The translations under genes and the position numbers were made by a program. Positions 1 to 9,019 of a stretch of DNA of 64,000 nucleotides are shown here, one piece after another. This DNA is from Lepidostoma basale (Eukaryota > Arthropoda > Insecta > Trichoptera > Lepidostomatidae): assembly GCA_022606425.2 (NCBI GenBank), contig JAHDVF020000992.1, positions 248,001 through 312,000 of the forward strand, read 5' to 3'. Under the pieces are notes generated by a model. That model was not told where the DNA came from. It saw nothing but the letters and a program-made list of their open reading frames with translations, and did no database searches. Each line of letters starts with the position of its first letter. Within the stretch, counting starts at the first letter, position 1.

Positions 1-290
1 ATCGTAACATGCACGCTCGTCGATTGTTCCGACATCGAATGTGGCCACCTTTTAGTATTTATTTGATTAATTTGGCCTATTAGTATTTGATTAATTTGAT
101 TACGCCATATTTTACTAGGATGTCTTCGGTTTCCTTTTTCATTCAAACTCATTTTATACACATTAAGAGGTTTTCGCATTTCTATTCGTTCCATATGTCC
201 AAACCATCTATGGGATCCTTTTTAAATTATGTTTATGATGTTTTCATCTGCCTTATATTTGTTCCTTATTTTGTGGTGTGGTATTCTATC
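1..290 (-). pseudogene. RTE-like LINE C-terminal fragment, decayed
   Basis: Read on the minus strand this matches the C-terminal tail of the RTE-like protein that recurs through the window: a GSLRWFGHMER-like box, a basic linker, a RGRPRKTWHDQ-like box and NRRACM. Stops and indels break every frame. An internal repeat (TAGTATTTGATTAATTTG near 52-97) has partly duplicated the region. It continues off the left edge and faces a plus-strand copy of the same region at 430, so the two form an inverted pair. It encodes no usable protein. Confidence 0.7.
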
Positions 291-348
291 TTTATATAGA
301 GTAGAGACGTTCTATTTATTTTCAAACATATCATTCAAATCAATTATT

Positions 349-438
349 AATACAAATGAAAACGTCAGTTTCCTAGAAGTTTTATTATATTTTATGAGAA
401 CGACATGTTTCGCTCTTCTAAGGCATTATCAAATTTTA
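349..438 (+). repeat. Palindromic MITE-A, single arm
   Basis: One arm of the recurring MITE-A family: AATACAAATGAAAACGTC, then CTAGAAGTTTTATTATATTT, then ACATGTTTCGCTCTTCTAAG. It lies between the two opposed RTE fragments. Other copies in the window carry both arms as a palindrome. Confidence 0.65.
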
Positions 439-1125
439 AATAGAAATATATCCACAGAAGCAAAGATGGCAGCACACAATGGAGTTATAGTGCCAACCCT
501 CACGTATGGAAGTGAAGCCTGGAGCTGGCAAAAGAAGGATGAAAGCAGGATAAACGCCGTAGAAATGAGATCACTAAGAAGAATGTGCGGGAAAACGTTG
601 TATGATAGAATACCGAACGATGAAATAAGAAAGAAATGTAAGGCAGATGACTGCATCATGGATAAAATTAAAAAAGGATCCCTGCGATGGTTTGGACATA
701 TGAAACGAATAGATGAGAGAAGAATGGTTAAAAAATTGTACACAAGCAGCGTGAGTGGAAAAAGAAGCCGAGGACGACCGAGGAAAAATATGGCATGACC
801 AAATTAATCAATTACTGAAAGGCGGTCACGTTCGAAGACGGAATAATCGGCGAGCGTGTATGTTACGATGAATGAAAAATTAATATTTTAAGTTTATCCA
901 TTGTAACAATTATTAAGTACTAGGCGAGAGCGTTGAAAATCACGTGATATTAGGAGAGCAATTTCGTTTTTCCAAATATATACTTTTTTACATTCTCATA
1001 TTCTATTTATTCTATAATAATTTAGTTATTTTCTGACAGTCGAGGAAGCCCGAGAGGTATGGCAGGACAGAGCATTGTGGCGATCCATCCTCTCTGCCTA
1101 CCCCTCCGGGGAAATGACGTGGTTA
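430..1125 (+). pseudogene. RTE-like LINE 3' end, frameshifted and interrupted
   Basis: The C-terminal part of an RTE-type reverse transcriptase polyprotein. The frame open to 798 reads AKMAAHNGVIVPTLTYGSEA, then SLRRMCGKTLYDRI, then GSLRWFGHMKRI and RGRPRK. A one-base slip near 790 puts the conserved WHDQINQ stretch in another frame, which runs to about 872. The last block (VEEAREVWQDRALWRSILSA) appears only at 1040-1120, after about 160 bp of unrelated AT-rich DNA. The endonuclease and the catalytic RT core are absent, as expected for a 5'-truncated insertion. Family placement rests on this C-terminal signature and on tandem-repeat tails of sister copies. Confidence 0.72.
880..1039. other. 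AT-rich insertion inside the RTE fragment
   Basis: About 160 bp with no family I recognise separates two parts of the RTE C-terminus that are contiguous in sister copies (for example 62120-62190). It ends in TTATTTTCTGACAG, which looks like a splice acceptor, but no clean target duplication is visible. Confidence 0.45.
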
Positions 1126-1179
1126 TTATTATTTTGTTGAATCGCTCGTTTATATCATGACAGCATGAGCCAAATCGAT

Positions 1180-1376
1180 GTGAAGGGGTATTATAGCTAG
1201 AATTGATTCTCGTGACATGTGATAGGTAGCTAGTCTATCACCATTTTATTGTCATGTGAAATCTACACCAGACCAAAAACAGTGCGACAATCACACTGCC
1301 CTCGCCAGAAATCGAACCCGGAACCTTCGTGGTGGCAGTCAAAGCACTTACCACTCGGCCACGAAGGTGATGGTTA
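1180..1376 (-). mobile_element. tRNA-derived SINE (SINE-A), minus
   Basis: On the minus strand: a tRNA-like head with an A-box-like segment, a B box (GGTTCGATTTC-type), then the family body ending in a conserved CACGTGACAATAAAATGG-like block and a CACATGTCACGAGAATCAAT-like 3' end. Eight or more copies occur here. RNA polymerase III transcription is inferred from the boxes. Confidence 0.7.
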
Positions 1377-1455
1377 GTTAGTCAGGTTAATATTTGCTAT
1401 ACAATCTGGCAGTCAGTCTTCGCTATTCATACATCGTCTCACACACGAGTATTGT

Positions 1456-2240
1456 ACAACAACAACAACAACAAACCATCACGCCGTTTCCCCGCAGGGG
1501 TAGGCAGAGAGAATGGACCGCCACACTACTCTATCCTGGCACACCTCTCTAGCTTCCTCCACATTCATTCATCGAGTCATACACGCACGTCGATTCTTCC
1601 GGCTTTTGACATGACCAACTTTTAATATTTGATTAATTTGGTCATGCCATGTTTTACTCGGTCTACCTCGACTCCTTACTCCATTTACATTGTTAACGTA
1701 TACTTTTTTAACCATTCTTTCTTCACCCATGCGCTCCATATGTCCAAACCAACGAAGCGAACCTTTCATAATTTTGTTCATAATACCTTCTTTCGCTCTA
1801 CACTCCTTCCTAATATCAGCATTTGAGATTCTGTCGTACATCGTTCTACCACACATACGTCTTAGGGACCTCATCTCTACCGCATTTATTCTGCTCTCAT
1901 CTTTCTTCTGCCAGTTCCATGCTTCGCTTCCATACATAAGGGTTGGAACCAGAACTCCATTGTGAACGGCCATTTTCGCTTCCATTGATAAATTACTGTT
2001 TCCAATAACTACTTTTAAAGCTCCATTCACTTTGTTACCCGCACCAACCCTTCTTTCAATATCACTGTCCGTTCGGCCATCCGCTGTGAACATGCTACCT
2101 AAATACACAAATTCACTCACCTGTTCAAAGTTCTCTTCATTTACACTTATATTACAAACTGTCATTTGCTCTTCCCTTTCAAAAATTAACACCTTTGACT
2201 TTCCGACATTCATCATTAAATCGTACGAGTATTGTAATTT
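1456..2240 (-). pseudogene. RTE-like LINE 3' end, among the longest copies, one nonsense codon
   Basis: A minus-strand frame of 215 codons (2216 to 1569) covers the end of the RT domain and the C-terminal region: KSKVLIFERE, VSEFVYLGSMFT, RRVGAGNKVNGALK, PTLMYGSEAWNWQKKDES, SLRRMCGRTMYDRI, GSLRWFGHMERM and RGRPSKTWHDQ. At the position where the sister copy reads MTRCMNVEEARE the codon is TGA instead of TGT. Beyond it the same frame stays open through VEEAREVCQD to SILSAYPCGETA and its stop. The 3' tail is (GTT)n, seen as ACAACAACAACAAC at 1456-1476. The N-terminal endonuclease and the RT catalytic core are missing. Confidence 0.78.
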
Positions 2241-2584
2241 AGTGTAATAATAATAACTGTTAACTAGTTTCCTAATTATTCACCAAATCGGCTTAATTTT
2301 AGTATCACGTTCCTATTGAAGATTTATGTGTGGTGTGTGAATGAATACTAAACGGATGGCCAAAATGAAAGCTCGGGGCGTGACGTCACCCGTCGTGAGA
2401 TCGTTATACTTTACACCGCACAGTGGATCCGTCGTGACGACGTCGTTTATCCAAATTAACCAAATAAAAAAGACGAATTTTAAAGCAATGAGTTTCTTCT
2501 CACATCGGTATCGTTATGCAATTCGTATAAAACTACATAAAGTGGGCCCCTTCCACATAAAAAAATACAACAGATTTCGCAAAA
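2241..2584. other. Intergenic, nothing assignable
   Basis: AT-rich, with a short CpG-containing patch around 2375-2445 (GGGCGTGACGTCACCCG). No coding signature or repeat family recognised. Confidence 0.4.
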
Positions 2585-2700
2585 CGTGGCGACATTCGTG
2601 GAATCTACGACTGCTACTCTGAAGGTCCCGGGTTCGATTCCCAACGAAGGCAGAGTGATTGTCACTCACCCCAAGCGCAGTCTTGTTCTGAGAAATAAAT
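2585..2700 (+). mobile_element. Diverged SINE-A copy
   Basis: B-box-like GGTTCGATTCCCAAC followed by the GGCAGAGTGATTGTCACT block places this in the SINE-A family. The body is truncated after about 60 bp and runs into GAAATAAATTATAGCA. Confidence 0.5.
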
Positions 2701-2811
2701 TATAGCATATCCATATCTTCATTTTTTTGTTGATAACGTCTTGTAAAAATACTATATGCAGTCATATTTATTCCACAAATTTTATTCATTTTCTAAAAAG
2801 AGGTTAATGTT

Positions 2812-2928
2812 TTTTTATTCGATAAACTTTAACGGCATTAACACTGTGGAATTCCAAAATGACGATTTTTAATGAATTTAAACACTGTTTTCCCATTTTT
2901 GAGTTTATTTTTCTCGACATATTTCAAA
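2812..2928 (-). repeat. Single arm of group-3 palindromic (hammerhead-like) repeat
   Basis: Contains TTAACACTGTGGAATTCC and, on the minus strand, a TGTCGAGAAAAATAA block, both shared with the complete palindrome at 39420-39620. The ribozyme-like core itself is lost: SINE-A sequence starts immediately after it. Confidence 0.5.
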
Positions 2929-2931
2929 GAC

Positions 2932-3115
2932 ATTCCTGGTAGAGTGGTAAAAGCTATGTTTGCCACACCGAAGGACCGGGATCAATTCCCTGCGATGGCA
3001 GTGTGATTGTCACATTGTCTTTGGTCTGGTGTAGAATTCACGTGACAATAAATTAGCGATAGATTAGCTACCTATCACATGTCATTATAATCAACATACA
3101 TGATAGCTAAAAACC
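2932..3115 (+). mobile_element. SINE-A copy
   Basis: Head with TGGTAAAAGC (A-box-like) and GGGATCAATTCCC (degenerate B box), then GATGGCAGTGTGATTGTCAC, TCTTTGGTCTGGTGTAGAAT and GATAGATTAGCTACCTATCA. A further 3' fragment of the family lies at 3215-3262. Confidence 0.7.
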
Positions 3116-3348
3116 CAGTGTACTCGTATACAATTATTGGGTTCGAACGACCGTTCGAAGTATACAAAAAATAATAAGAAATAAAAAAAATAACAATTAA
3201 TAAATATTATTATACCTGATTCGCTACCTGTCACATGTCACGAGAATCAATATGACAGTTATATCCTTTAATAATTATAATAATTATATTTCAATTATTT
3301 TACTTGTTAATACTAAAAGGAAACACGTTTTCTTACATGTGCGTGTAA

Positions 3349-3824
3349 AGTGGGTGATAGACGGGCGAGCAAGTACGCGTACTTATGGCTCGACGACCTT
3401 TTTCGCTCGTGTGTCACCGTAAGTACGCGTACTTTAAAACCGCCGAGTAAGTCGTCGGCGATCCAACCGGTTTGAAATCTTACTCGTTGCTCGTCTTGGC
3501 TCGTACGTGTGGCAGCACTGCGAGCCGCGAGCCGCCGTTTTGTTTCGCCAGTCCGTGGACGCGCACGCTTGTTTTTGAAATGTAATACGATATAATTCCT
3601 AAATAACACAAAGCTTCTTCAGTGGACGACATCGCGATACGGTATGAGTAAGTTGGCGCGTGTATCGCCGACGTCGAGTCAAGTAAGTTCGCGATCTTAA
3701 AAACCGCAGACTTTAAGTTCGTACGTCTATCACCACAAGTTGGCGCGTGTATCGCCGACGTCGAGTCAAGTAAGTTCGCGATCTTAAAAACCGCAGACTT
3801 TAAGTTCGTACGTCTATCACCCCC
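3349..3824. mobile_element. Small GC-rich TIR element with internal tandem duplication
   Basis: The ends GGGTGATAGACG and CGTCTATCACCC are exact inverted repeats, and the next bases (CGAgC / CGAaC) match partly. The interior is far more GC- and CpG-rich than its surroundings and has repeated AAGTACGCGTACTT motifs. An 87-bp unit starting AGTTGGCGCGTGTATCGCC is present twice (3651 and 3738), ending against the right terminus. A 98-codon minus frame in it has no recognisable domain. The target duplication is unclear. Confidence 0.55.
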
Positions 3825-3832
3825 TTAAGATT

Positions 3833-3958
3833 ATAGTTTATGGGAATGACATGTTTCTCCCTTCTGAGGCACATTTGGTGCCTTAGAAGAGCGATTCATA
3901 TTCTATTTCAATTCATTTTCAAACTTCTAGAAAACAGGCGTTTTTATTCGTATTACTT
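3833..3958. repeat. MITE-A palindrome
   Basis: Opposed arms: TTTATGGGAATGACATGTTT on the left and, on the right, GGTGCCTTAGAAGAGCGATT followed by CTTCTAGAAAACAGGCG. Confidence 0.65.
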
Positions 3959-4117
3959 AAGATCGGCGATTTAAACATAAAACAAATAAATAAAAACTGA
4001 AAGGTACCATTTATTGTTACATATAAATATCATGTACCACGAGTTGCATATAACACCAAGTGGGATCAAAAACTCATTTTTAACTTTTTTGGCACATGGC
4101 ACCTTTGTGTGTCCAGT

Positions 4118-4205
4118 ACTCAGTTATGAGAATGAAAACGTATGTTTTCTAGAAGTTTTTATTTTATTTTCTTGGAAAGACATGTTTCATCTTTTTCACA
4201 TATCC
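4118..4205 (+). repeat. MITE-A arm
   Basis: GAATGAAAACGTATGTTTTC, then TAGAAGTTTTTATTTTATTT and GACATGTTTCATC. Only one arm is present. Confidence 0.55.
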
Positions 4206-4596
4206 GCATAAAATAAAATAAATCTTCTTGATTACAATCATTTTCATTCGTATAAATTATTCAATATGTAAATTTACAGCATCATTCCAGGAACAATGAA
4301 TATCTAATCGTTTAAATAAAATAAAGACGGATAGTTGTTATTATAATAATTATGTACTTTATCAAGGTTGATAGAATTCCAGTTCTTTGGTTATTGGATA
4401 TGTCGTGTCTTGTGCTAACCTCTTCAACCTACGTTTCTGAGAACGTTTATTTTAATTGATAAACCGATTCATAATGATAAAAACGATTTTTTAAGGATAT
4501 TTTAAGGAGTACATATTTTTTTAAATTATATTAATGAGATAACTGAAAAAAATTGCGATGAGTGACAAAAAAAACAAACGAACTATTCATTTTTCC

Positions 4597-4752
4597 CGAA
4601 ACTAACGAAGTAACCATCACGCCGTTTCATCGGAGGTGTAGGCAGAGAGAATGGACTACCACACTGTACTGTCCTGACATTCCTGAGGATTTCTCTATAT
4701 TCATACATCTGCTCGTCGATTTTACGACCTTTCCACTCACACCACTTGTATA
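4597..4752 (-). pseudogene. RTE-like LINE extreme 3' end
   Basis: Minus-strand remnant of the last RTE codons (the SILSAYP and GETA region) with a degenerate GTTAG-type tail at 4598-4612. It is truncated within about 150 bp of the 3' end. Confidence 0.6.
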
Positions 4753-4807
4753 CAATATTTGAACTTATTTGTTGTTTCTTGAATAATGATGTAAAACTTC
4801 ATATTAA

Positions 4808-5008
4808 TAAGGTTAATACAAATGAAAACGTATGTTTTCTAGAAATTATATTTTATGTGCATGACATGTTTCGCCTGTAGATGGCATTATATAATATATT
4901 TTTTGTGAATTTTACACATTAAATAATGCCTTTTACGGGCAAAATATGTCATTCACATAAAATGTAATAAACTAGAAAGCAGATGTTTTTAATTGTATTA
5001 ATTATTTT
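4808..5008. repeat. MITE-A palindrome, both arms complete
   Basis: Starts TTAATACAAATGAAAACG and ends in the inverted equivalent. The central arms carry ACATGTTTCGCC and GGGCAAAATATGTC, the family form of the GAAACATGTC box. Confidence 0.7.
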
Positions 5009-5019
5009 ATATTTTCACC

Positions 5020-5158
5020 ATTCTTCTGTTGCCCATTCATTTCACATGCCCAAGCCATCTCAGAGATCCTTTTTTATTTTTACTTGTGATGCAATCATCA
5101 GCCCAACATTTCATGTTTATGTCGTCGTTTGATATTCTATTCCCGAATCAAAGGTTAC
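5020..5158 (-). pseudogene. RTE-like LINE internal fragment
   Basis: Minus-strand trace of the block between the DRISNE-like and GSLRWFGHMER-like motifs. Heavily mutated, with no open frame. Confidence 0.5.
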
Positions 5159-5404
5159 ATACGAGTATATAATATATTTTATACTTAGAGAATTTGTACA
5201 TACGAGTATTCTTTTACGTTCAATTGGCATGTTTACACGTGTATTCTTAAAATAGTATTCATTACTTATCATCTTTAACGAGAATACCGATGTTTTATAG
5301 TTTATGTACTAATCATATCGCGTGAAGCACGGAATAGCTAGTTTCAATCGTTGATATAAAAAAACGCATGTTTGATAGTTATGTATCCGCAATAATAAAT
5401 TATC

Positions 5405-5472
5405 TTTGATCATACTATGTATCTTCAATCTTACATTGTATCTTCAATATTATATTGTATCTTTAATCTTAA
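5405..5472. repeat. Three tandem copies of a ~22-bp unit
   Basis: TATGTATCTTCAATCTTACA, TTGTATCTTCAATATTATA and TTGTATCTTTAATCTTA follow one another. Confidence 0.55.
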
Positions 5473-5647
5473 TAAATATGAATTTTTATTTAATATTTGA
5501 AACTCTTTCATTCTGATAAAAAAAATATCATGGTTAAAAAAAGGTATGGTCTTGACGAGATAAATTTCTATTTACAGTTTATTTTTAATTTTTCGTATGA
5601 AGCACTTTATTAGTGTAGTGGCATTTTGAAAAACAATATAAAAACAC

Positions 5648-5817
5648 ACTTTTATCGAAGTGTGCGTGGGAGATGCCTATTGATGGCGATGAGGTTCGCA
5701 AACCATCACACCGCATCTCCCGCGGGGCAAAAAGAGGCATCGGTTAAAGTGGAACAGGTCCATTCTTTCTGCCTACCCTTTCGGGAAGACGGCATGATGG
5801 TTAGTTAGTTAGTTAGT
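5648..5817 (+). mobile_element. RTE-tailed SINE, 5'-truncated copy
   Basis: Body AGTGTGCGTGGGAGATGCC, GGCGATGAGGTTCGCAAACC and ACCGCATCTCCCGCGGGGC, then an RTE-derived 3' end (CCATTCTTTCTGCCTACCC) and a (TTAG)n tail. The 3' part is homologous to the last RTE codons and the body is not, so this is a non-autonomous partner of the RTE family. Confidence 0.68.
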
Positions 5818-5829
5818 TATTAGTTTTTA

Positions 5830-5985
5830 TAACACTCTATTTTTTATAAAAACCAACCGGTTTCGCTCTAGCCGGGGCTTCGTCGGGATTTGTCTTCATT
5901 CACCAGTGTCTTTTATAGCCCCGACTTTAGGGTTTTCTGTAACCCTGACGAAGCTCGAGAGGTTACCCGTTTGTATTTAATAAAA
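5830..5985. repeat. Palindromic repeat with hammerhead-like arms
   Basis: Left arm (minus) carries a complete hammerhead-like layout, listed separately. The right arm (plus, 5932-5975) carries CUGACGA, matching the CUGANGA box exactly, followed by a degraded stem II and no intact GAAA box. Confidence 0.5.
5850..5891 (-). ncRNA. Hammerhead-ribozyme-like motif
   Basis: Minus strand, 5' to 3': AAAUC, CCGACGA (one change from CUGANGA), one A, a stem-loop with GCCC/GAGC ends (one mismatch), GAAACCGGUU, then GGUUU. AAAUC and GGUUU pair as a 5-bp stem I (one G-U), and GUU is a permitted cleavage triplet. The U4 to C change would probably abolish activity. Confidence 0.45.
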
Positions 5986-5989
5986 AATA

Positions 5990-6784
5990 TTGCGGTGTTA
6001 AAACTGACAATATGCGTAAATATGATTTATAATTTTTAATCGTTTTCATATTTGAAATAATTATAAAACAAAAAAATAACTAAATGTCACGTTTTTTATA
6101 TAAAATGAACTGTAAGGATTCATAAAAGTAATAACGTATTTCAATACTTAATTAAAACATGAAACATGTATTTTTGTTTGTAATCATATTTGTCTTTTTT
6201 TTTTTAACTATTTGACAACACTTATTAATTTTGTATTTTTGAGGCATTACTACTTTTCCCTTTTGGCCATCAATATGTGTATGTGATTTTATGATATGTT
6301 ATGTACCTGCAAGTAAATAACGATTATGGAACATAGACCTACCCGCCAGTAACTAGGACGCCTTAGCAGGTAACCTCCGATATCGGTTTTAATAATTGCA
6401 ACTTTTGCAATTCAAACATCGAATGTCACAATGTTGCTGCAAAATCGCTAATTTATACGGGCGCTGTTAGATATATCGCAAATTACCTGTATGGATATGT
6501 ATTGGCTTAACTAGGCTAATGTTAACTGAAATACGTGCAGTGGCGTCTCGCGGTTACTAGAGATGAAATCTTTACTAAATCGATACCCATTTTTTATTAT
6601 TTTATTTAAAAAAAAACGAAAGCACTATAAACAAGTTGTTTAACTTTAAGGCTTTAATACGATTTCATGGTTAAATTTAAGAGATGACGAAATTTAAAAA
6701 TTCTTATGTATTTTATTTGTAAATACTTGGTGGAAGTTCATTTTAAATAGTGAAAATATTTATTTATTTATTTATTGTATGGTA
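5990..6784. other. Intergenic, nothing assignable
   Basis: AT-rich, with one moderately GC-richer stretch at about 6340-6560. Poly-T and short ATTT repeats (6760-6776) only. No open frame with a known signature. Confidence 0.4.
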
Positions 6785-6789
6785 ACATA

Positions 6790-6968
6790 CAGTGTTTTTT
6801 AAAAAGGAACACTGAAGCTCCCCCACAAACCCGAGGCTGTTATAGGGCGTAGCGGCGCCCTTTTGTTAGCCTCGCTCGTATGTTTCCTGGGACTGTCCCG
6901 GTTCACCCGGGATATACATTTAAAGACGGCAACAACAAGGGAGGGTCAGACCACATTTAATCTACCCT
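6790..6968 (-). mobile_element. SINE-B copy, minus
   Basis: Same ~180-bp unit as at 11040 and 15670: on the minus strand it begins TAGATTAAATGTGGTCTGA-like, passes TTGTTGTTGCCGTCTTTAAA, AGGGCGCCGCTACGCCCTAT and ACAGCCTCGGG, and ends AGTGTTCCTTTTTAAAAAA. The shared start and A-rich end suggest a short retroposon. I cannot find convincing A and B boxes. Confidence 0.6.
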
Positions 6969-7119
6969 ATCTTACATACAGTGATTGTTAAAACACATAC
7001 AAATGAACAAACATTAAGTTAAATAAAGACATAGAAGGTTACCTACCGCTTTTCCGAAGCTGATATAGAACGCAGCGGCTCCCTTTCATCAGTTTTAATT
7101 ATAATGAAATAAAAATTAC

Positions 7120-7215
7120 TTTATGGTATATATTCAGATTAATTACATTGAGGCTACGACCGGTTTCGGCAGCTCGCTGCCTCTAACTAAACTAAACATT
7201 TACAAAGTAATTTTT
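7120..7215 (-). repeat. Diverged palindromic repeat with GAAACCGGUC box
   Basis: Minus strand: GGCAGCGAGCTGCC (a 5-bp hairpin), GAAACCGGTC, then GTAGCCTC. It resembles the group-2 repeats but has no CUGANGA-like box and no stem I partner. Confidence 0.4.
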
Positions 7216-7253
7216 TTTTCATTTTTTAATAAAATAACCATTAAAAATGAAAA

Positions 7254-7592
7254 AACTAACTAAGTAACTAACCGAAGGGGTAGGCGGAAATAATGGACTG
7301 CCACACTTTTCTTTCCTGACATATTTCCCTCGATTCCTCAACATTCATACATCGTGTCATGCACGCGCGTCGATTTCTCTGACTTCTCACATTGCCGACA
7401 TTCAATATTTGATGTATTTGATCGTGCCACGTTTTCCTCGGTCTTCCTCTATTTCTGCTTCAATTAACATCGTAAACATATGCCTTTTTTCAATACTTTC
7501 TTCATTCATTCTTTCCATATGTCCAAACCATCTTAATAATCCTTTCATTATTTTGTTCAGAACACCATCATTCGCATCCTTCATTAAACGTG
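7254..7592 (-). pseudogene. RTE-like LINE 3' end
   Basis: Minus strand: ANDGVLNKIMKGLLRWFGHM, then ERMNEES, a trace of the RGRPRKTWH region and the VEEARE to SILSAYP end, closed by a degenerate TTAG tail (7254-7272). Several frameshifts. Truncated 5' of the ANDGV block. Confidence 0.68.
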
Positions 7593-7599
7593 AAAAAGT

Positions 7600-8165
7600 T
7601 ACAAAATGCATTACTGAATGCCCCCTTTAAAAAAACAACCACGCCGACACCTTTTCTTGAAATTAATAGTCACCGAAAATTAAAAAAAATAAATATGAAT
7701 GGTGATACATAAACAAAGTTTTATGATTTAACAGTTAATAATGTTGAAGTATCATAGTGTTTTGGCCAAAACAATGGACTATTTAATTTATTCTTTTTTT
7801 ATTTTAAGTTTACGAGCCGGCACTGGATAAAGTACAAATGCATCAAATACATATATAGGATAGTCGTGTTATGTACACACTAGCGACTGATCTAACAAGC
7901 CGGAGTCTGTGAGAGGCAATGCTAAGCAAATATATCAAACAATATATTCACCTGATAACTATAAATATTAAATACACGAAGTCACTGCGTAGGTGTTATG
8001 AATCAATATATACATTTACTTGACTGTACATAGTATTATATATAATACAATTATAAAGATACTGAATTACTTAATTGGCATATAAAACACTACCACAACA
8101 TTTATTTTAAACAATTAAATTTTTGTTTCCCTATTCACCGTTACTTTGTATTGGAGATTCATAAT
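7600..8165. other. Intergenic; remnant of group-1 palindromic repeat
   Basis: Nothing coding. The stretch 7715-7795 (AAACAAAGTTTTATGATTTA, then CATAGTGTTTTGGCCAAAAC) is the outer part of the group-1 repeat seen at 25390, 51110 and 57140. Confidence 0.45.
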
Positions 8166-8169
8166 TGAA

Positions 8170-8810
8170 CATTACGATTAACTTTGTAAAACAATACTTT
8201 ATTTAAAATACAAATATTTTAAAAATTAAATAATAACCCAAAAATGTTTCGGGACACAGAAGCCCTTCATCAGAGTGGTAAAATATTGTACAGTAGAACG
8301 ACGTTTATCCAGACTAATTGGGACCGGAGGTGTTCCGGATACCAAATTTCCGGATAATCACATGTAATCTCGAATGACACGTTGAAACTCGAATACAGCG
8401 GGAGACTGACTGTCCGTAGGGTGCGGTGGAGAATTAGAGTAGGAGGGATGAGAAGAATGATGTGTAGGTATGGTGGGGTAAGTTTAGTCATGCGTGAGTC
8501 ACGGTACAGAACGCTTCATCATCTGGGCTTGTCCGGATAATTGACGTTCCGGTTAACTGACGTCCGAATAAACGACGTTCTACTTTATATACAAAATATA
8601 TTCAAACAATTTTTTCAAGATTGTGGTCAATTTTTAACATCTGTCAAAACTGACCACATTCATGAGAATTTTTTTTTTAATATTTATTTTGTATGGACAA
8701 TATTTAACTACACAGATGAAGGACTTCTATGTTCCGAAACATATTTCATTTTATGTTTACTTTTTAATTGTACGCTATTTATATTTTAAGTAATGTGTTG
8801 TGTTAAAAAG
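8170..8810. repeat. Group-5 palindromic repeat split by a pogo MITE
   Basis: Left arm (8170-8290) and right arm (8588-8800) are inverted versions of one unit; each has a GAUGAAGG...CCGAAACA core. Left core, minus 8228-8273: a perfect CUGAUGA, one A, GGG...CCC stem, GAAACAUUUUU. Right core, plus 8718-8755: CAGAUGA, A, GGAC...GUUCC, GAAACAUAUUU. Stem I pairing is poor in both. Confidence 0.5.
8291..8585. mobile_element. pogo/Tigger-type MITE with TA target duplication
   Basis: The left end CAGTAGAACGACGTTTATCC and the right end (inverse of AAGTAGAACGTCGTTTATTC) are inverted repeats, and TA lies on each side (8289-8290, 8586-8587). Repeated CCGGATAAT motifs inside resemble the sub-terminal repeats of pogo/Tigger elements. 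At 295 bp it has no transposase. It sits in the spacer of the surrounding palindrome and so is younger than it. Confidence 0.7.
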
Positions 8811-9019
8811 TAAAACAAATTGATCAATATAGTTATTCTTCTTCTTTTTTATTCTTTTATTTTTCAATGTTGTTCTGTTAGGGTTTTCAGTTTCAGCATT
8901 TTTCGCAAATCTCGAATCTTCCATGCAGTCTTCATGCTTCTTCCTATTTGCTTTCTTATATTTTCTCACCTCGCTATGTCTTCAACACCACAGTTATCGT
9001 CTTATCGTCTTATTTATTT

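Noticed and set aside
229..430. Upstream extension of the plus-strand frame at 229-798 as a real N-terminus
   Set aside because: The first ~75 codons translate a MITE arm and antisense RTE sequence. Only the part after about 450 matches the RTE protein.
1030..1042. Splice acceptor TTATTTTCTGACAG and donor-like GTATGT making an intron in the RTE
   Set aside because: The GTATGT is ordinary RTE coding sequence in sister copies. The 160-bp block is better explained as an insertion.
3313..3609. 98-codon minus frame as a gene
   Set aside because: It lies wholly within a GC-rich TIR element, is Arg-rich by composition and has no recognisable domain.
5830..5985. Palindromes interpreted as transcription terminators
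   Set aside because: They are dispersed repeat families with shared flanks and no adjacent gene; intrinsic terminators do not apply in this genome type.
7141..7215. Counting this repeat as a hammerhead-like motif
   Set aside because: GAAACCGGUC and a hairpin are present, but there is no CUGANGA-like box and no stem I pairing.
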